A stretch of 24,626 nucleotides of DNA from Scenedesmus sp. ARA3 (GCA_004335835.1 RWJK01000653.1:1-24626), one strand, 5' to 3'. Shown: positions 1 to 10,876, counted from the first letter of the stretch. Numbers and translations are program-made. The notes: generated by a model not told the origin, from the letters alone.

Positions 1-2341
1 TATCCTCATACAGGGATTTTGGATGCACCGCCCCGAACATGTCTGGGTGTAAACGCAGGAAATACAAGGGTCCAAAGCCTGGCCACCTGGGCAATCTATA
101 GTTCAAGTTCAAGCAGGGTTGACCAAAGCCAACTGAGGTGAGACAGTCAAACAGTGCACAGTCCTCTGATATGCCAGCAAGCACAGCACAGTTGATTGCA
201 TGTGGAGGCTCTGCGGCGCATAAGCTGGACAGACAAACAACGAAGCAGGAGCCCCATGACTGACTTCTTCACAAGTGCTCTGTCGGCATATTTATGGCAG
301 CTTCCTTCCATGTGCCTCTTCAGTCAGCCATTCACACAGCCGCGACCCTGTGTCAAAGCCTGCTGCTCGGCCAACAGAATGTGGGTGTGCGTGCTCAATG
401 GTAACCAACCAGCAGCACCTGCTGTGGGTGATGTGCCTAGCCAGTCATCAAGCCAGTGCTGGGCAGTACAGCAGTACTGTGTCAGTGGTGTGTAATATGA
501 CGGTTTTAGGCATCGTCAATGCACAACTGCGCACCTTCAAGCAATGCTGGTCCAGAAGCCCCCCTGCCCGAAGGCTCCTGGCGCTCCCAGTGGGCTGATC
601 TGTGTAGTGCAGCAGTACTCGCAAAGAGCGATAGTGGCGCCATGCGCTGCAATAGTAAGGTGTACAGAGAGCTGGCTGCTGCACATTCTCAACCTAACAT
701 GCAGCAGCCCACCACAAACAGAAGGCAGATGACTAACGCCTGCTGTGCTGAAACAGCCACCAGCGCCGGGATTTGCAGCCCCTGCAATCTCGCGGGAAGC
801 AGCTGGCACGTGCTATCACAGCAGCCACATCTGCAAACATCAAAACATGATGTAGCAACATGACCACAAACCCTGCATCTGCTGCCAACTCAGGCCATGC
901 AATGTGTGCCATGGCTGGAGCTTTCAATCCCACATCCAGAGCACAGCGCTTAACGCGTTGCTGACACCGTTTCAGTTGCCGCAATGCCGCCGAGACGATA
1001 ACACAATCGGTGGCGCACAAACGCATGCAGTCACGCGCTGCAAGGAGCTAGGCCCTTCTGGCCGCAGTGCCATGCACCCACACTCTTTTGTATCACTTAA
1101 TATTTCACGCACAAACACAAACACGTCATCAAATAGCTGCATCACATGTTGTGGTGTGCAGCATTTATAGCACACTTGGGATGCATTGTAGTATGTTAGG
1201 CCTCAAAGTGATCCTTACTGCTGGCAGCTGCTGGTAAAGCAGCATACACCGCCACCGCAACAGCAGCAGCAGAAGCAGACGGAGGTAAATGACACACCCA
1301 GAGCTTTGAAATCTAGCCCATGTATAAACCTTTCAGCATGGCGCCTAAGGGCCAGCCCTGACTGCGTATTTGGCAAGTTGTGTGTGTTTGCAGATCAGCG
1401 CAAAACCACACACAAGCAGCTGGCTGTTAGTGTACAAAACAGGGAAGAGAAGGTGTCTGCTAATGTAACTGGCTGTGCAAGACCAGCCTGCCTTGCTGCC
1501 ACAGCTGTGAAAGCATGCCACCCCACCCCCCTCCACCTATGCTGCCACACGTTCAGATGTCCACAGCAACATGCAGATGTCTACAGCAAAGAATTGCCAA
1601 CAGACACAACAGCACTCTGCAGGTACATACATGAAAGAACAAAGACGGCCTGACAAAACACCATCTGCAGTTGATCACAACCCGTTTTCAACCGTCAGCA
1701 CACGTTCACAGCACATCAGCATGAGCGGCACATCCAGTGGCAACCTTGTGCCTCGCCCAAGCCAAATCCATCCGTACTTTTCTTTCACATCAACGGGTTG
1801 GCAGGTCGTGATTTTGAGTCAGTGAAACCACACCTGCCAAGGCGGCCTGCGTATCGCCGCCAGTGTTATATATGCACACACCAAGCCCATGTTAGCCAAA
1901 GCCTCGAGCCCGTGCCATCACCTGCCGCAGCCCAAACAGACAGTGTCACCCACAGGCCCCCGCAACCACGCACTATCATCAAGACTCTTTGCGACCTTAT
2001 CAAGATGTCCCAGCAGCGGCTGGCCGCCGCAGCTGACAGTTGACGCCACACAAGCATGACCTCCAGCGTCACCAGCAGTACCCCCTGACCTGACATCATA
2101 CAAACCTACAGCTGGCAGCTGCATGCGGCGGCCATCCAACCCATACCCTTGCCAACGAAGCCACCAGTGACGCCGGTGTCACCCGTCACCCGCTGCGGTT
2201 ACGAGTCACCTGCAGCATGTGCTGACCAGGCACTCCACAACAAACCTGCAGCTGGATGCTGCTGCACTGCTGGCCGAGCATCATGCAGCTACCTCGGCTG
2301 ACGCGGCAATCGAATACGTACCAGCGGAATACGTATGCCGG
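1..2341. other. Region without a supportable gene
   Basis: No reading frame here shows a recognisable domain, a plausible exon chain or protein-like composition; open frames are short and rich in Cys, His and Gln from CA/CAG-rich DNA. It is the 3' flank of the minus-strand transporter that ends at 2342. At about 2164-2210 there is a degenerate match to the C-terminal coding part of that transporter near 2415-2455 (shared GTGTCACCCGTCACCC core), so part of the flank may derive from duplication of the last exon. A short doubled GAATACGTA motif lies near 2311-2335. I see no RNA gene or intact mobile element. Confidence 0.5.
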
Positions 2342-5300
2342 CTACTCCTTGCCGAGCCCAGCAACACGCGCCCGTACATCTGCCGGTCCATCCACACTCT
2401 TGGCATAGCCGCTGGTTACACCAGTGTCACCCGTCACCCCGCTGCCGCCGGGTGACGCCCCGCTGGGGTCGCGTGTCACCGGCAGCGCCTGCTGACCTGG
2501 CACGTCCTCCCAGAAGTCATCATTCGCGTCTGCACTTCCCACTGGGGGCTTCATGAACTTCTCCAGGAACTTCAGGGTGACGGTGAGAACTCCGCATATG
2601 AACACCATGGCACCGAGGACATATGCAACGATGGTGAAGCCGGTGCCACTGCTTTGCACAATAGAGCCGGTGACAAAGGGGCCCACAAAGCCACCGATCA
2701 CTGAGATGCTGTTGTACAGCGGCATGCCCACCACCTGCGGCAGTAGTTACACAAGTCACCACGGTTAGTTACATCACCGTGATTGACATGAGCCAATGAC
2801 AAAGGGGCGCACAAAGCCACCAATCTCTGAGATGCTGTTGTACAGCGGCATGCCCACCTGCGGCAGTAGTTACACCAGTCACCACGGTTAGTTACATCAC
2901 CGTGATTGACATGAGCTGGTTACAAAGGGGCCCACAAAGCCGCCGATCATCAAAATGCTGTTGTACAGCGGCATGCCCACCACCTGCGGCAGTAGTTACA
3001 CCAGTCACCACGGTTAGTTACACCACAGTGAGTGACATGAGCCGGTGACAAAGGGTCCACAAAGCCGCCGATCATGGAGATGCTGTTGTACAGCGGCATG
3101 CCCACCACCTGCGGCAGTAGTTACACCAGTCACCACAGTTAGTTACACCACAGTGAGTGACACGATCCGGTGACAAAAGGGCCACAAATGCTGCGTGCGC
3201 CACCAGCGCTGTTGTGGGCGGCACTGCTGCTGAGCCTCCAGCAGCCACCATCACCAGGCACACCAACCCACCCAGCACTGACGGCCTGTGCATGCAGGAC
3301 ACCCACTGCACGCACTTACTGCGCTACTGTGCAGGCACCTAGAGCTGCAAACACACCCATCCGCAAAAACAATCGCGCAGACAATGAATCTGAAATACGG
3401 TTGCTTGAACACTCACCTGTGACGGTCCTCTGCATGCGTGCGCCACCAGCGCTGTTTTGGGCGGCACTGCTGCCGAGCCTCCAGCAGCCACCATCACCAG
3501 GCACACAAAGCCTCCAGCCATGGACACCTTTGTGAGCACTGGGAACTGCATGTGCAGCAAGCAGAGAAGGCTGTTGGTGAAAGGAGTGTGACCACATCTG
3601 ATCACCAGGCACACAAAGCCTCCAGCCATGGACACCTTCGTGAGCACCGGGAACTGCAGGCGCAAACAGCAAACCAAATGCTTGCATCAGCATGCAGATC
3701 AAATGCCATCAACTCAGTCAGTTTATTGTTGTTTAAGGCGCCATCTTTTATCCATAGGATTGGCAGTCACACACAGCCTCCAGCCATGGACACCTTCGTC
3801 AGCACCGGGAACTGCATGCGCAGCAAGCAGAGAATGCTGTTGGTGAAAAGGAGTGTGACCACATCTGATCACCAGGCACACACAGCCTCCAGCCATGGAC
3901 ACCTTTGTCAGCACCGGGAACTGCAGGCGCAAACAGCAAACCAAATGCTTGCTTCAGCATGCAGTTGCCATGCCATGTGCCATAATGCCATAAATGCCAT
4001 AAACTCAGTCAGTTTATTATTGTTTACGGCGCCATCTTGATCTGTAGGATTGGCAGGCACACAAAGCCACCAGCCATGGACACCTTTGTCAGCACCGGGA
4101 ACTGCAGGTGCAGCAACAGTTGCCATTGTTGACTTGTTGACAGAGAGGATACAATCAGTAGCAGCAGCAGCAGCAGGGTAGTATACATCCTTGCGCTTCT
4201 GGCGGACACTAGAACCGCACCACAGCATACACGCACGCACGCCGCATGCCCGCTCATTCAGCAGCACAGCTCTGCAGGAAGCACGATGCACTAGCTGGTA
4301 AAATAGGACGCACAGATCAAGGCAAACATCATGTATGGAAATGAATTGATGTACGGTGTTCATCAACACAGCCCAGGCAGCTGTTCGCACCAAAAGGAAG
4401 AAGATGCCCGCTCCAAACATGCTGCCTGCTGCATGGTAGTACACCTCCTTTCGCTTCTGGCTGCTTGCAGCAACCAGCCACGCCGTAATCGCGCCAACCG
4501 TGTACGGCACAGCTGCCAGCAGGACCGGCAGGATCACCGAACGCAGCTTGTTGTGCGAGGCAGCAGAGACAGCATGTGCTGCTGCTGCGCCTTTTGCGGC
4601 TGGAGTTTTGCCGAGTGCTCTGCCGTTGATGAGTGCTTCTATGATGGTGGGCAGCCACAGGATGAAAGTGTGGCTGGCACACGCCTGCATGATGCCTGTG
4701 AATTGCAGATAGCATAGGTTTGCAGGACAAACAGCAGCAGCAGCAGCAGCAGCAGGTGGTGGTTTCAGTGGTTTTGATGAGTGCTTCGATGAAGGTGGGT
4801 AGCCACAGGATGAAAGTGTGGCTGGCGCACGCCTGCATGATGCCTGTCGACGGGGGGCAGCGATGAATCGGCGGCGCGAATGCATCAGCAGCATCGGCAG
4901 CAGAAGATGCTGATTATGCCGCCATGTGAAGAGCAGCGCAAGAACTCTTCCGGACAAAACAGTCTGAAAGTAGGAGCTGCAGACTTTATACTCATGCTGC
5001 TGCTGCAGTAGACGGCATCTACACATTGCCGTCACCACGAATGCCAAACCGCACAGCACCAGCCGCTTTTTCAACTCACCCACAAAGCACAAGTAGATGA
5101 GCATGGGGTTTGAGAAGACCATGCGCAGCAGCTTAAAGTTGTTGGTGCACTTTCTGCTCGCCCACAATAGGCAGGTTGATGTGCACAGAATCTCAAACAA
5201 GCATGTGCAGTGGGGCACTTTCCACTCACCCACGAAGCACAGGTAGATGAGCATGGGGTTTGAGAAGACCATGCGCAACAGCTTGAAAGGGTTGCGCGGG

Positions 5301-8300
5301 ATGTGCTCCCGGGGAGGGCTGTTCTTGATGTGGGCCGCCATCTGCAAACGCAGCAGACAGATGTTGCTCAAACCGCGGTCAAAGCATGGTCAAACAGGCA
5401 TATCGTCTGTATCATGGTGTAGCTGAGGGATATTCTACACTGATGTGATGTGTGCTGCCAAAGCTGGAGCAGCGGAATGCGCCGCTCAAACGTTGTGTTC
5501 GCTGAGCTAGTGCGCGATCTTTGCAGCTGTCCGGCAACATGCTGAATTTGGAATGCAGATCATTGCCCCGCCATTCACACCAACCACTCACATCTGCTTC
5601 CAGCAGCAGCTTATCGTGTTCTGACAGCCAGGGCGCCACTTTGTAGCTGTCCGGCAACATTTCAAGCTTCAATGCAGAACATTCGTGTTGTGCAAGTGAA
5701 TATGAGATAAATGGCTCACGTCTGCCTCCAGCAGCAGCTTGTCGTGTTCTGACAGCCAGGGCGCCACCTTGTAGCTGTCTGGCAGCGCAAAGAAGACCAC
5801 CACGCCCATCAGCACACTTGGAAAGCCCTCCAGCACAAACAGCCACTGCATACAGGAGAAGGGGCAGGGTTGAAAAAAGTATAGTTATAGGGTGAAAAGG
5901 GTTGAGTGTACAGCAAAGTGATGTCTGGCAGCGCAAAGAAGACCACCACGCCCATCAGCGCACTTGGAAAGCCCTCCAGCACAAACAGCCACTGCATACA
6001 GGACAGCAGCAGGGTTGAGCAGGTTTAGAATACAGCAAGGCATGGCTGGCAGTGCAAAGAACACCACCACGCCCATCAGCACACCGGGGAAGCCCTCCAG
6101 CACAAACAGCCACTGCAGCAGGGCAGGGAATGCACACAAAGGCCTTGAGTATAGATAAAATCAGCGACGTGTAGCCATCCAGCACTATCAGGTGCTGCAT
6201 TCAGGCCGACAGCAGATCTGGCAAGGGTTGATGACAGCAACGTCATGCCTGGCAGCGCAAAGAAGACCACCACGCCCATCAGCACGCTGGGGAAGCCCTC
6301 CAGCACAAACAGCCACTGCAGGTAAGGAGAAGGGGCAGGATTGAGCAGGTTTAGTATGTAGCAAAGTGATGTCTGGCAGCACAAAGAAGACCACAACGCC
6401 CCTCAGCACACTTGGGAAGCCCTCCAGCACAAACAGCCACTGCAGCAAAAGCAGCAAAAGACAACTAAGTTGCATGTGAGTCATATCATCTGCCACACTT
6501 GCTTGTAGTTAACAACTAGCCACAGCTGCCGCATACAAAGAGCCAGTGACAGTGCATTGACGCAAGAAGACAGGGAGACAGCTCTGCTTGTGCAGGAACA
6601 GACAGTGCACAAGGCAGCAGCACATCTCTCTGGTACAAAAAGCAAGGCCGCTCACCTGCCACCCTTTGAGGCCGCCCACGCCGTTCTACTACAGGAATCG
6701 GCAGCCAGCGGGTTCCAGCACTGTAATTTATCAACAAAGCTCAACTATTTTAACCGCTACAACGCACACGGCGGCTCACCTGCCAGCCTTTCAAGCCGCC
6801 CACGCCATCCATTGACAGGAAGGCAGCAGCCAGCGGACCACCCAGCATTTGGTGTTATCTTCCACTGTTATAACTGTTGTAACAAACACGATGCCTCACC
6901 TGCCAGCCTTTCAGGCCGCCCACGCCATCCATTGACAAGAAAGCAGCAGCCAGCGGACCCCCCAGGATCTGGGCCAGCAGCACGCCAACTGTCATCCACA
7001 TGTAGGGCTTTGTCAGCCTGCAGGACAGGGGATGTTATTTATAAAAAGTATAAAAATGACATGTTTGTTGCTGAGATGTTCAACTTATGCCAAAACTTCC
7101 TGCCATGTGTTGTGACTGCGTGCAGAATAACACTCAACTGCTGTGCTGCAGCAACACTGGACAAAGAGAAGATGCATAAGCAAAGAGGGCAGCTTGAGCA
7201 AGTGAAGCCAGCGCCGCTCATGCCGCCTATGCAGCTGCTGCACAGATCTGTCAGCCCTTGCGCCTGTTTACAATCGATGCAAGGCGGTTGCTACGGCTGC
7301 TGCTGCTGCTGAGGCTGCTGCTCCTGGAAGCACACACACCTCTCCTGTGGCAAGAACTGTGACAGGTGCCACCACATTGCTGGCAGTGCGCCTGCAGCCA
7401 CCAGCACACAACAGCAGCAGCAGCAGCAGCAGCAGGTCAGGGCCAGCGTCCTGAGAGCTGTTACCGCACACATCCGTACAACCACAGCCCGTCAACTGCT
7501 GTAAAGCAGCCCCTTAGTGCGCCCCGTGATCAATTGCCTTACAAGCGGCCAAGTGCCTTGACACGCTGGTGATTAGCTTGCGTCGCTGCAACAGCCCACC
7601 ACATGCGACACCTGTTGATTGCCTGATGCATAAGTGCCTCACTGCTGTGTTTGCTGCTGCTGCTGCTGCTGATCAGCTCACCACTTTCAAAAACTCCCGG
7701 CCACAGCCGCAGTTTGCTGCGTTGTGCACCAGCGCAAAGCAGCTGGCCATGCAGCCCCAGCCCACCAGCCACACATCACCAAGCTAACAATAAACCATCA
7801 ACACCAAACGTGCTACACGTGCAAACCTACTGTGCATGCATGCCTTGCTGCTGCCGTTGCTGCCGCCACTGCTGCTGCTGCCGCTGCTGCTGGCTGCTGG
7901 CTTCTATGCAACCCAGCTGCACGCACCGGACTCAAAGACTCCCAGCAGCAGCCGCAGCGCAAAGAAGCTTGCTGCGTTGTGCACCAGCGCGAAGCAGCTG
8001 GCCACGCAGCCCCAGCCCACCAGCAGCAGCGCCAGCCAGCGGCGGATGCCCACTCGCACCATCATCAGGTTGCAGGGCACCTGCAGGTTCCAAAAGTGAC
8101 ATAGAGACACACCATCAGGGTGTGACAGCAATTGTGGTGAGGTTTGAAATGGGTGTGATTGATGGCCAGGTGCCTACTCGCACCATCATCAGGTCGCAGG
8201 GCACCTGCAGTGAGACAAGTGGCATAGTGACGCAACATCAAGGTGTGACATTGAATGTGGCTAGGTTCGAACGGGTGTGGCTGATGGCCTGATGCCCACA

Positions 8301-8866
8301 CGCATCATCATCAGGTCGCAAGGCAGTTAACAGGGCAGCAAGCAGAGTATCAGCATGAAATAGTTTGGTTTGCTGTTGTTGGCATGCTGCTACATTGACA
8401 TTCAGTGGTGGAAGGGCTGCTGCAACTGCAGCAAGCGCTGTGTTGCTGCAGCGCTTCTGCTGCCGCAGCTTGAGCAGGCGCTGTGTTGCTGCAGCTTCAC
8501 TGCTGCTGCAGCTTGAGTGTGTCCCCGGCTGGCGTTGTGCAGCACAGGTCACCGGCTTACCTGGAAGATGCAGAATGTGACGAAGAACAGTGCTGACCCC
8601 AGACCTGCAGGCAACAGCAGAAGCCTTTGGTAAGTGTTCTGAATCGTTCTGATGGTGCCAGTAATTGTGCAGTTGCATTGCAATTGCATGCATGCAATTG
8701 CATTGCTCTGCGCAGTGATGTGCCTGCTCAGGCGTGCACTGTCTTATTACATGTGTTCCATCTAACGCTCCTGCTGCTGCAGCTGCCGAGGCTAGTGGGC
8801 GCACAGAACTTTACTACTTATATTAGCCTTGGTGTTGGCTGAAAGGTGCTGGTGTCCACTGCTGCA

Positions 8867-8899
<33 letters not shown>

Positions 8900-9377
8900 T
8901 GCTGCTGTTTGCTGCTCAGAGTTGGTTGGGAGCAGTGCTGAGCTTGCTGCATACATAGGCCCTCACCATAGGTCTGAGGCCCAAAGCCCAAGTCTCTGCA
9001 AAGCAACAAGACAAATAACAAAACATATTATGAAAGATGATGCCGTGCTGTCGGCAACATGTTGATTCAGGGGTTGTTGAGGCAGTGACAGCATTTGGCA
9101 CAGGCACAGCAGCATCAGCAGCAGGGCTGCACTAGACAGCGGCAGCAGTGCCGGGCGCCCACCTGTTGAACGTAATGGCTGCATATGCTAAGTTTGTCCG
9201 GTCTATGTGGTTCAGAATGACCGCGATCACGAAGAGCAGCAGCACGCGACGGGAAATGCGCCGGTAGATGACTTCCAGTTGGTTGGCATCGGAGATCAGG
9301 CCAGCAGACTCTGATACAACAGATATCTTTGAGTCGAGCCGCTGCTGTCCTTCCTTGGCGCTCTGAGAACGCTGCAT
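2342..9377 (-). CDS. MFS transporter, anion:cation symporter (ACS) type, 11 exons
   Basis: Twelve-helix secondary transporter, probably for an organic anion; the substrate cannot be read from sequence. Exons (minus): 9377-9163, 8995-8967, 8604-8561, 8080-7927, 7391-7340, 7017-6900, 5845-5720, 5341-5230, 4695-4391, 3545-3417, 2734-2342. All have AG/GT borders and compatible phases, totalling 1677 nt (558 aa plus TAG). ACS hallmarks appear in order: NHIDRTNLAYA (about residues 57-67), NRDLGFGPQTYGLGSALFF, VPCNLMMVRVG, FLPQERLTKPYMWMTVG, GGLKGWQ joined to WLFVLEGFPSVLMG, ILWLPTIIEAL, then GMPLYNSISVIGGFVGP before the last helix. A hydrophilic C-tail of about 70 residues follows helix 12. Start: first ATG after an in-frame AG at 9384, followed by a polar N-terminus. 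Introns carry many copies of exon edges (separate entries). Family is secure; subfamily and exact E9/E10 borders need cDNA. Confidence 0.9.
2671..3180 (-). repeat. 126-bp tandem array straddling the acceptor of transporter exon 11
   Basis: Unit starts at about 2671, 2797, 2920, 3046 and 3171 (partial), giving spacings of 126, 123, 126 and 125 bp. Each unit holds the first ~65 bp of exon 11 (VGMPLYNSIS...GGFVGPFV on the minus strand), the acceptor CTGCCGCAG and about 50 bp of intron. Only the 2671 copy continues into the full last exon; the others run into intron sequence and have substitutions such as GFVRP and GFVDP. The array makes up most of the intron between exons 10 and 11. Confidence 0.9.
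3192..3265 (-). repeat. Partial copy of the 3' part of transporter exon 10
   Basis: This segment repeats 3435-3509, encoding VMVAAGGSAAVPP.TALVAHA on the minus strand, at a distance of 243 bp. It keeps the frame but lacks the CAG|GTGAGT donor of the real exon at 3417, and instead runs straight into the 126-bp array. Confidence 0.8.
3497..4107 (-). repeat. Five copies of the acceptor end of transporter exon 10
   Basis: The segment encoding FPVLTKVSMAGGFVCL with its preceding acceptor recurs with CCTCCAGCCA-type starts at about 3511, 3619, 3777, 3886 and 4067. Spacing alternates 108, 158, 109, 181 bp, so the array is a duplicated dimer of about 267 bp; the last interval is lengthened by an insertion of a CCATAAATG-like stretch near 3965-4002. 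The copy ending at 3545 is the only one that continues into a full exon with a donor. Confidence 0.85.
4617..4847 (-). repeat. Duplicated acceptor end of transporter exon 9
   Basis: The segment encoding GIMQACASHTFILWLPT.IEALI is present at about 4628-4700 (used in the gene model) and again at about 4776-4847, 148 bp away. The upstream copy ends in a CAG/CTG run at 4731-4755 instead of continuing the exon. The copy differs by conservative changes (TIIEA versus TFIEA). Confidence 0.85.
5075..5345 (-). repeat. Duplicated donor end of transporter exon 8
   Basis: The stretch encoding FKLLRMVFSNPMLIYLCFVG followed by a GTGAGT donor occurs at about 5225-5290 (in the gene model) and again at 5075-5140, 150 bp downstream in the gene sense. 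Both donors are intact. The copy lacks the upstream part of the exon and its acceptor. Confidence 0.85.
5520..5790 (-). repeat. Duplicated donor half of transporter exon 7
   Basis: LPDSYKVAPWLSEHDKLLLE with its donor lies at 5715-5785 in the gene model. A second copy with GTGAGT donor lies at 5587-5663 (128 bp away), and a third, reduced to the GCTGTCCGGCAACAT portion, at about 5523 (120 bp further). Copies sit in intron 7. Confidence 0.85.
5769..6442 (-). repeat. Five copies of the acceptor half of transporter exon 7
   Basis: A segment of about 68 bp encoding WLFVLEGFPSVLMGVVVFF with a preceding TGCAG acceptor is found five times; right ends of the shared core fall at 5850, 5996, 6117, 6320 and 6434 (spacings 146, 121, 203, 114 bp). 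All five stay open, with scattered changes (PSA, PGV, VLR). Only the first continues into LPDSYKV...LLLEAD with a donor. The rest diverge right after 'LPD' or its equivalent, so they are half-exons within intron 6. Confidence 0.9.
6651..6985 (-). repeat. Three copies of the donor end of transporter exon 6
   Basis: The segment encoding the end of exon 6 (LSMDGVGGLKGWQ) with donor CAG|GTGAG starts at 6651, 6775 and 6895 (spacings 124 and 120 bp). The 6895 copy belongs to the full exon. The other two keep a good GTGAGC donor but no acceptor or upstream exon part. Confidence 0.85.
7675..8030 (-). repeat. Duplicated donor end of transporter exon 4
   Basis: The end of exon 4 (about 7924-8030, including GVFESG and the GTGCGT donor) has a second, more diverged copy at about 7675-7771, roughly 255 bp away. 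The copy retains GVFESG followed by GTGAGC, but its upstream coding part carries small deletions. Confidence 0.75.
8041..8326 (-). repeat. Three copies of the acceptor end of transporter exon 4
   Basis: The segment encoding VPCNLMMVRVG and the CTGCAG acceptor occurs at about 8041-8086, again at 8165-8210 (VPCDLMMVRVG) and in decayed form at 8290-8326 (PCDLMMMRVG). Spacings are 124 and 122 bp. Together with the neighbouring donor-end duplication, both borders of exon 4 are affected. Confidence 0.85.
8856..8910. repeat. CTG trinucleotide microsatellite
   Basis: Run of about ten CTG units plus flanking CTG-rich imperfect copies, in the intron between transporter exons 2 and 3. Similar short CAG/CTG runs occur at about 4731-4755, 7408-7435 and 11691-11720. 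Confidence 0.9.
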
Positions 9378-10294
9378 GTCGGGCACTGGAAGAAAGTCTC
9401 GTGCTTCAATCAAGCGGGTTGCTATTCAGCTCAATGCAGCAAGCAACAGAATTTGAATGTCAAAACCAAGCAATAGGTGCAAGCTGGCTCGGGCAGCGGG
9501 AGCTCGATGCTGAGGTGTGCAAACCAAAGCAATGTCGGCTTTGAGTGAGTGGCCAGTTGATACCGAACATGAGAGTTTGAAATTGATTGCGTTGGCCTCG
9601 AACCCAGTGGCCCGCAGAAGGAACTGAGAAGCTTAAGCCCGGTACCCTTGGAACCGCGGTGTGAACAAAGCGAGCGGTGTCACCATGCTATACAGCGGGA
9701 TACAGCAGTTCGTGACAATATAACACTGCACCAAGTATTTGCGATTTCTTCAGGTACAGCAGCCACGCTGTTATCCAGCAGCATGCCAGCTGACGGCCAG
9801 CACCCACAGTATATAATTGGTACAACGTGCAAGCAGGTCAATCATTTCAAGTATAATGCAGCATAATGAGTACTCACATGGCTAGAAGTGGTCNNNNAAA
9901 AGGCCACCATGGCTGCTGAACCTCGTATTGCAAGCATGTGCAGCTCCTGCTTCTGCTCCTATGTGTCTTTTGCATTACCTGCATTCATAACAACACCTGG
10001 TCAGCGCCGTCCCAAAAGGCCATGATGCCTTTTGGGGGCAACGGCACTGACGGTCTTCAGCGCTCTTGTAGTCAGCCGTAGTCCTGGTAGTGACACCTTG
10101 TCAGTGACTCCATGGCAGGCACAGAGATGAGTCCGGGCAGCAAACGCAATTGGGCCGATTAATGTACTTGCCACACCAAAAACGCAACCTAGAATCATCA
10201 GCAGATATCTGCAGTGCAGGTTTGTGCTTGGAACAGACAGCATGCTAGTTTGGCACCAAACTTTGAACTTCAAGTGTCACAAAGCCAACTTTGG

Positions 10295-10323
10295 ACTTCA
10301 AGCCTTAAGTTAAGGCTTGAAGT
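10295..10323. repeat. Perfect 14-bp inverted repeat with 1-nt centre
   Basis: Arms ACTTCAAGCCTTAA and TTAAGGCTTGAAGT flank a single G. Nearby, at about 10265-10275, ACTTCAAG occurs again. It lies in AT-richer intergenic DNA between the transporter and EF-hand genes. It could be a remnant of a small inverted-repeat element or a chance cruciform; nothing shows function. Confidence 0.85.
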
Positions 10324-10735
10324 TCAAGCGTAGCCGCTGCTGGGTCCGTAGCTGCACCGCATCCTCGTAATGCCAGCAATAACATGACGATGGTGACGCA
10401 GCATGATGATGATGACAGTGCTGCCAATTCTACATAGCATTCAGCAGCCAGCAACAACTGCAGTGCAGCTGCGTGCATTTGCACCGTGTTGACCAGGCCT
10501 GCTGCTGCTAACATGGAGCTGCAGCAAGCATCCGCAGTCAGGCCTGTGCTGAGTCAGCACAGACCATCTAGCGGCACCAGCTGCAGCTGCTGCCGCCGGC
10601 GCAAGTCGGCTATTGCCTCAGGTACAGCTTCACAACAGCGCCTCCAGAGTGGTACAGCGCTGACGAGTATGATAAAATCAACATGAAGATATCTTCGCTA
10701 TTGGTATGTTTGCCTTTGAAGACACGGTGCCTAAA

Positions 10736-10856
10736 ATCAGTAGCCAAGCAGCACCGCGCGCATCAGCACCAGTGCATTTCCAAACGCGCTGCTGTTGAGG
10801 TGGCCCCCGCTGTCACTGAGCCGGTCCACGCAGCCATACACAGAACCCTCTGCAGC
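10736..10856 (-). repeat. Second copy of the EF-hand terminal exon end
   Basis: Repeats the last ~120 bp of exon 4 of the EF-hand gene (10978-11098), 241 bp away. The copy remains open and ends in its own stop: GNALVLMRAVLLGY followed by TGA, where the gene has TAG. The copy reads GSVYGCVDRL where the gene has DFVYGRVDRL. It lies beyond the gene's TGTAA signal, so it is probably outside the main transcript. Confidence 0.85.
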
Positions 10857-10871
10857 ATCCCCATTGAACCT

Positions 10872-10876
10872 TTACA
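10872..10876 (-). terminator. Candidate TGTAA poly(A) signal of the EF-hand gene
   Basis: TGTAA on the minus strand about 100 nt after the stop at 10978. TGTAA is the usual poly(A) signal in chlorophycean algae. It falls between the stop codon and the duplicated exon copy. The assignment rests on motif and position only. Confidence 0.4.

Noticed and set aside
2671..3180. CRISPR-like array because of regular spacing
   Set aside because: The repeat units are contiguous, about 126 bp, coding-derived and have no short repeat/unique spacer structure; the context is eukaryotic.
3908..5371. 487-codon open frame on the minus strand as a single-exon gene
   Set aside because: It reads through exons 8 and 9 and their introns, mixing transporter peptides with Cys/Ser-rich intron translation and duplicated exon edges. 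The spliced model explains it better.
2342..9377. Several separate MFS transporter genes or pseudogenes, suggested by repeated transporter peptides
   Set aside because: The repeats are only exon edges. One set of 11 exons joins with correct phases to a single full-length 12-helix protein, and no second full set exists.
9594..9605. tRNA gene or SINE on the minus strand, based on a GGGTTCGAGGCC B-box-like motif
   Set aside because: No A box at the right distance, no cloverleaf pairing and no tail or target-site duplication.
10001..10273. Minus-strand frame with a hydrophobic helix, as an extra exon of the EF-hand gene
   Set aside because: The EF-hand gene already ends in TAG at 10978, and the phase at the possible acceptor does not fit. 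No independent gene model could be built.
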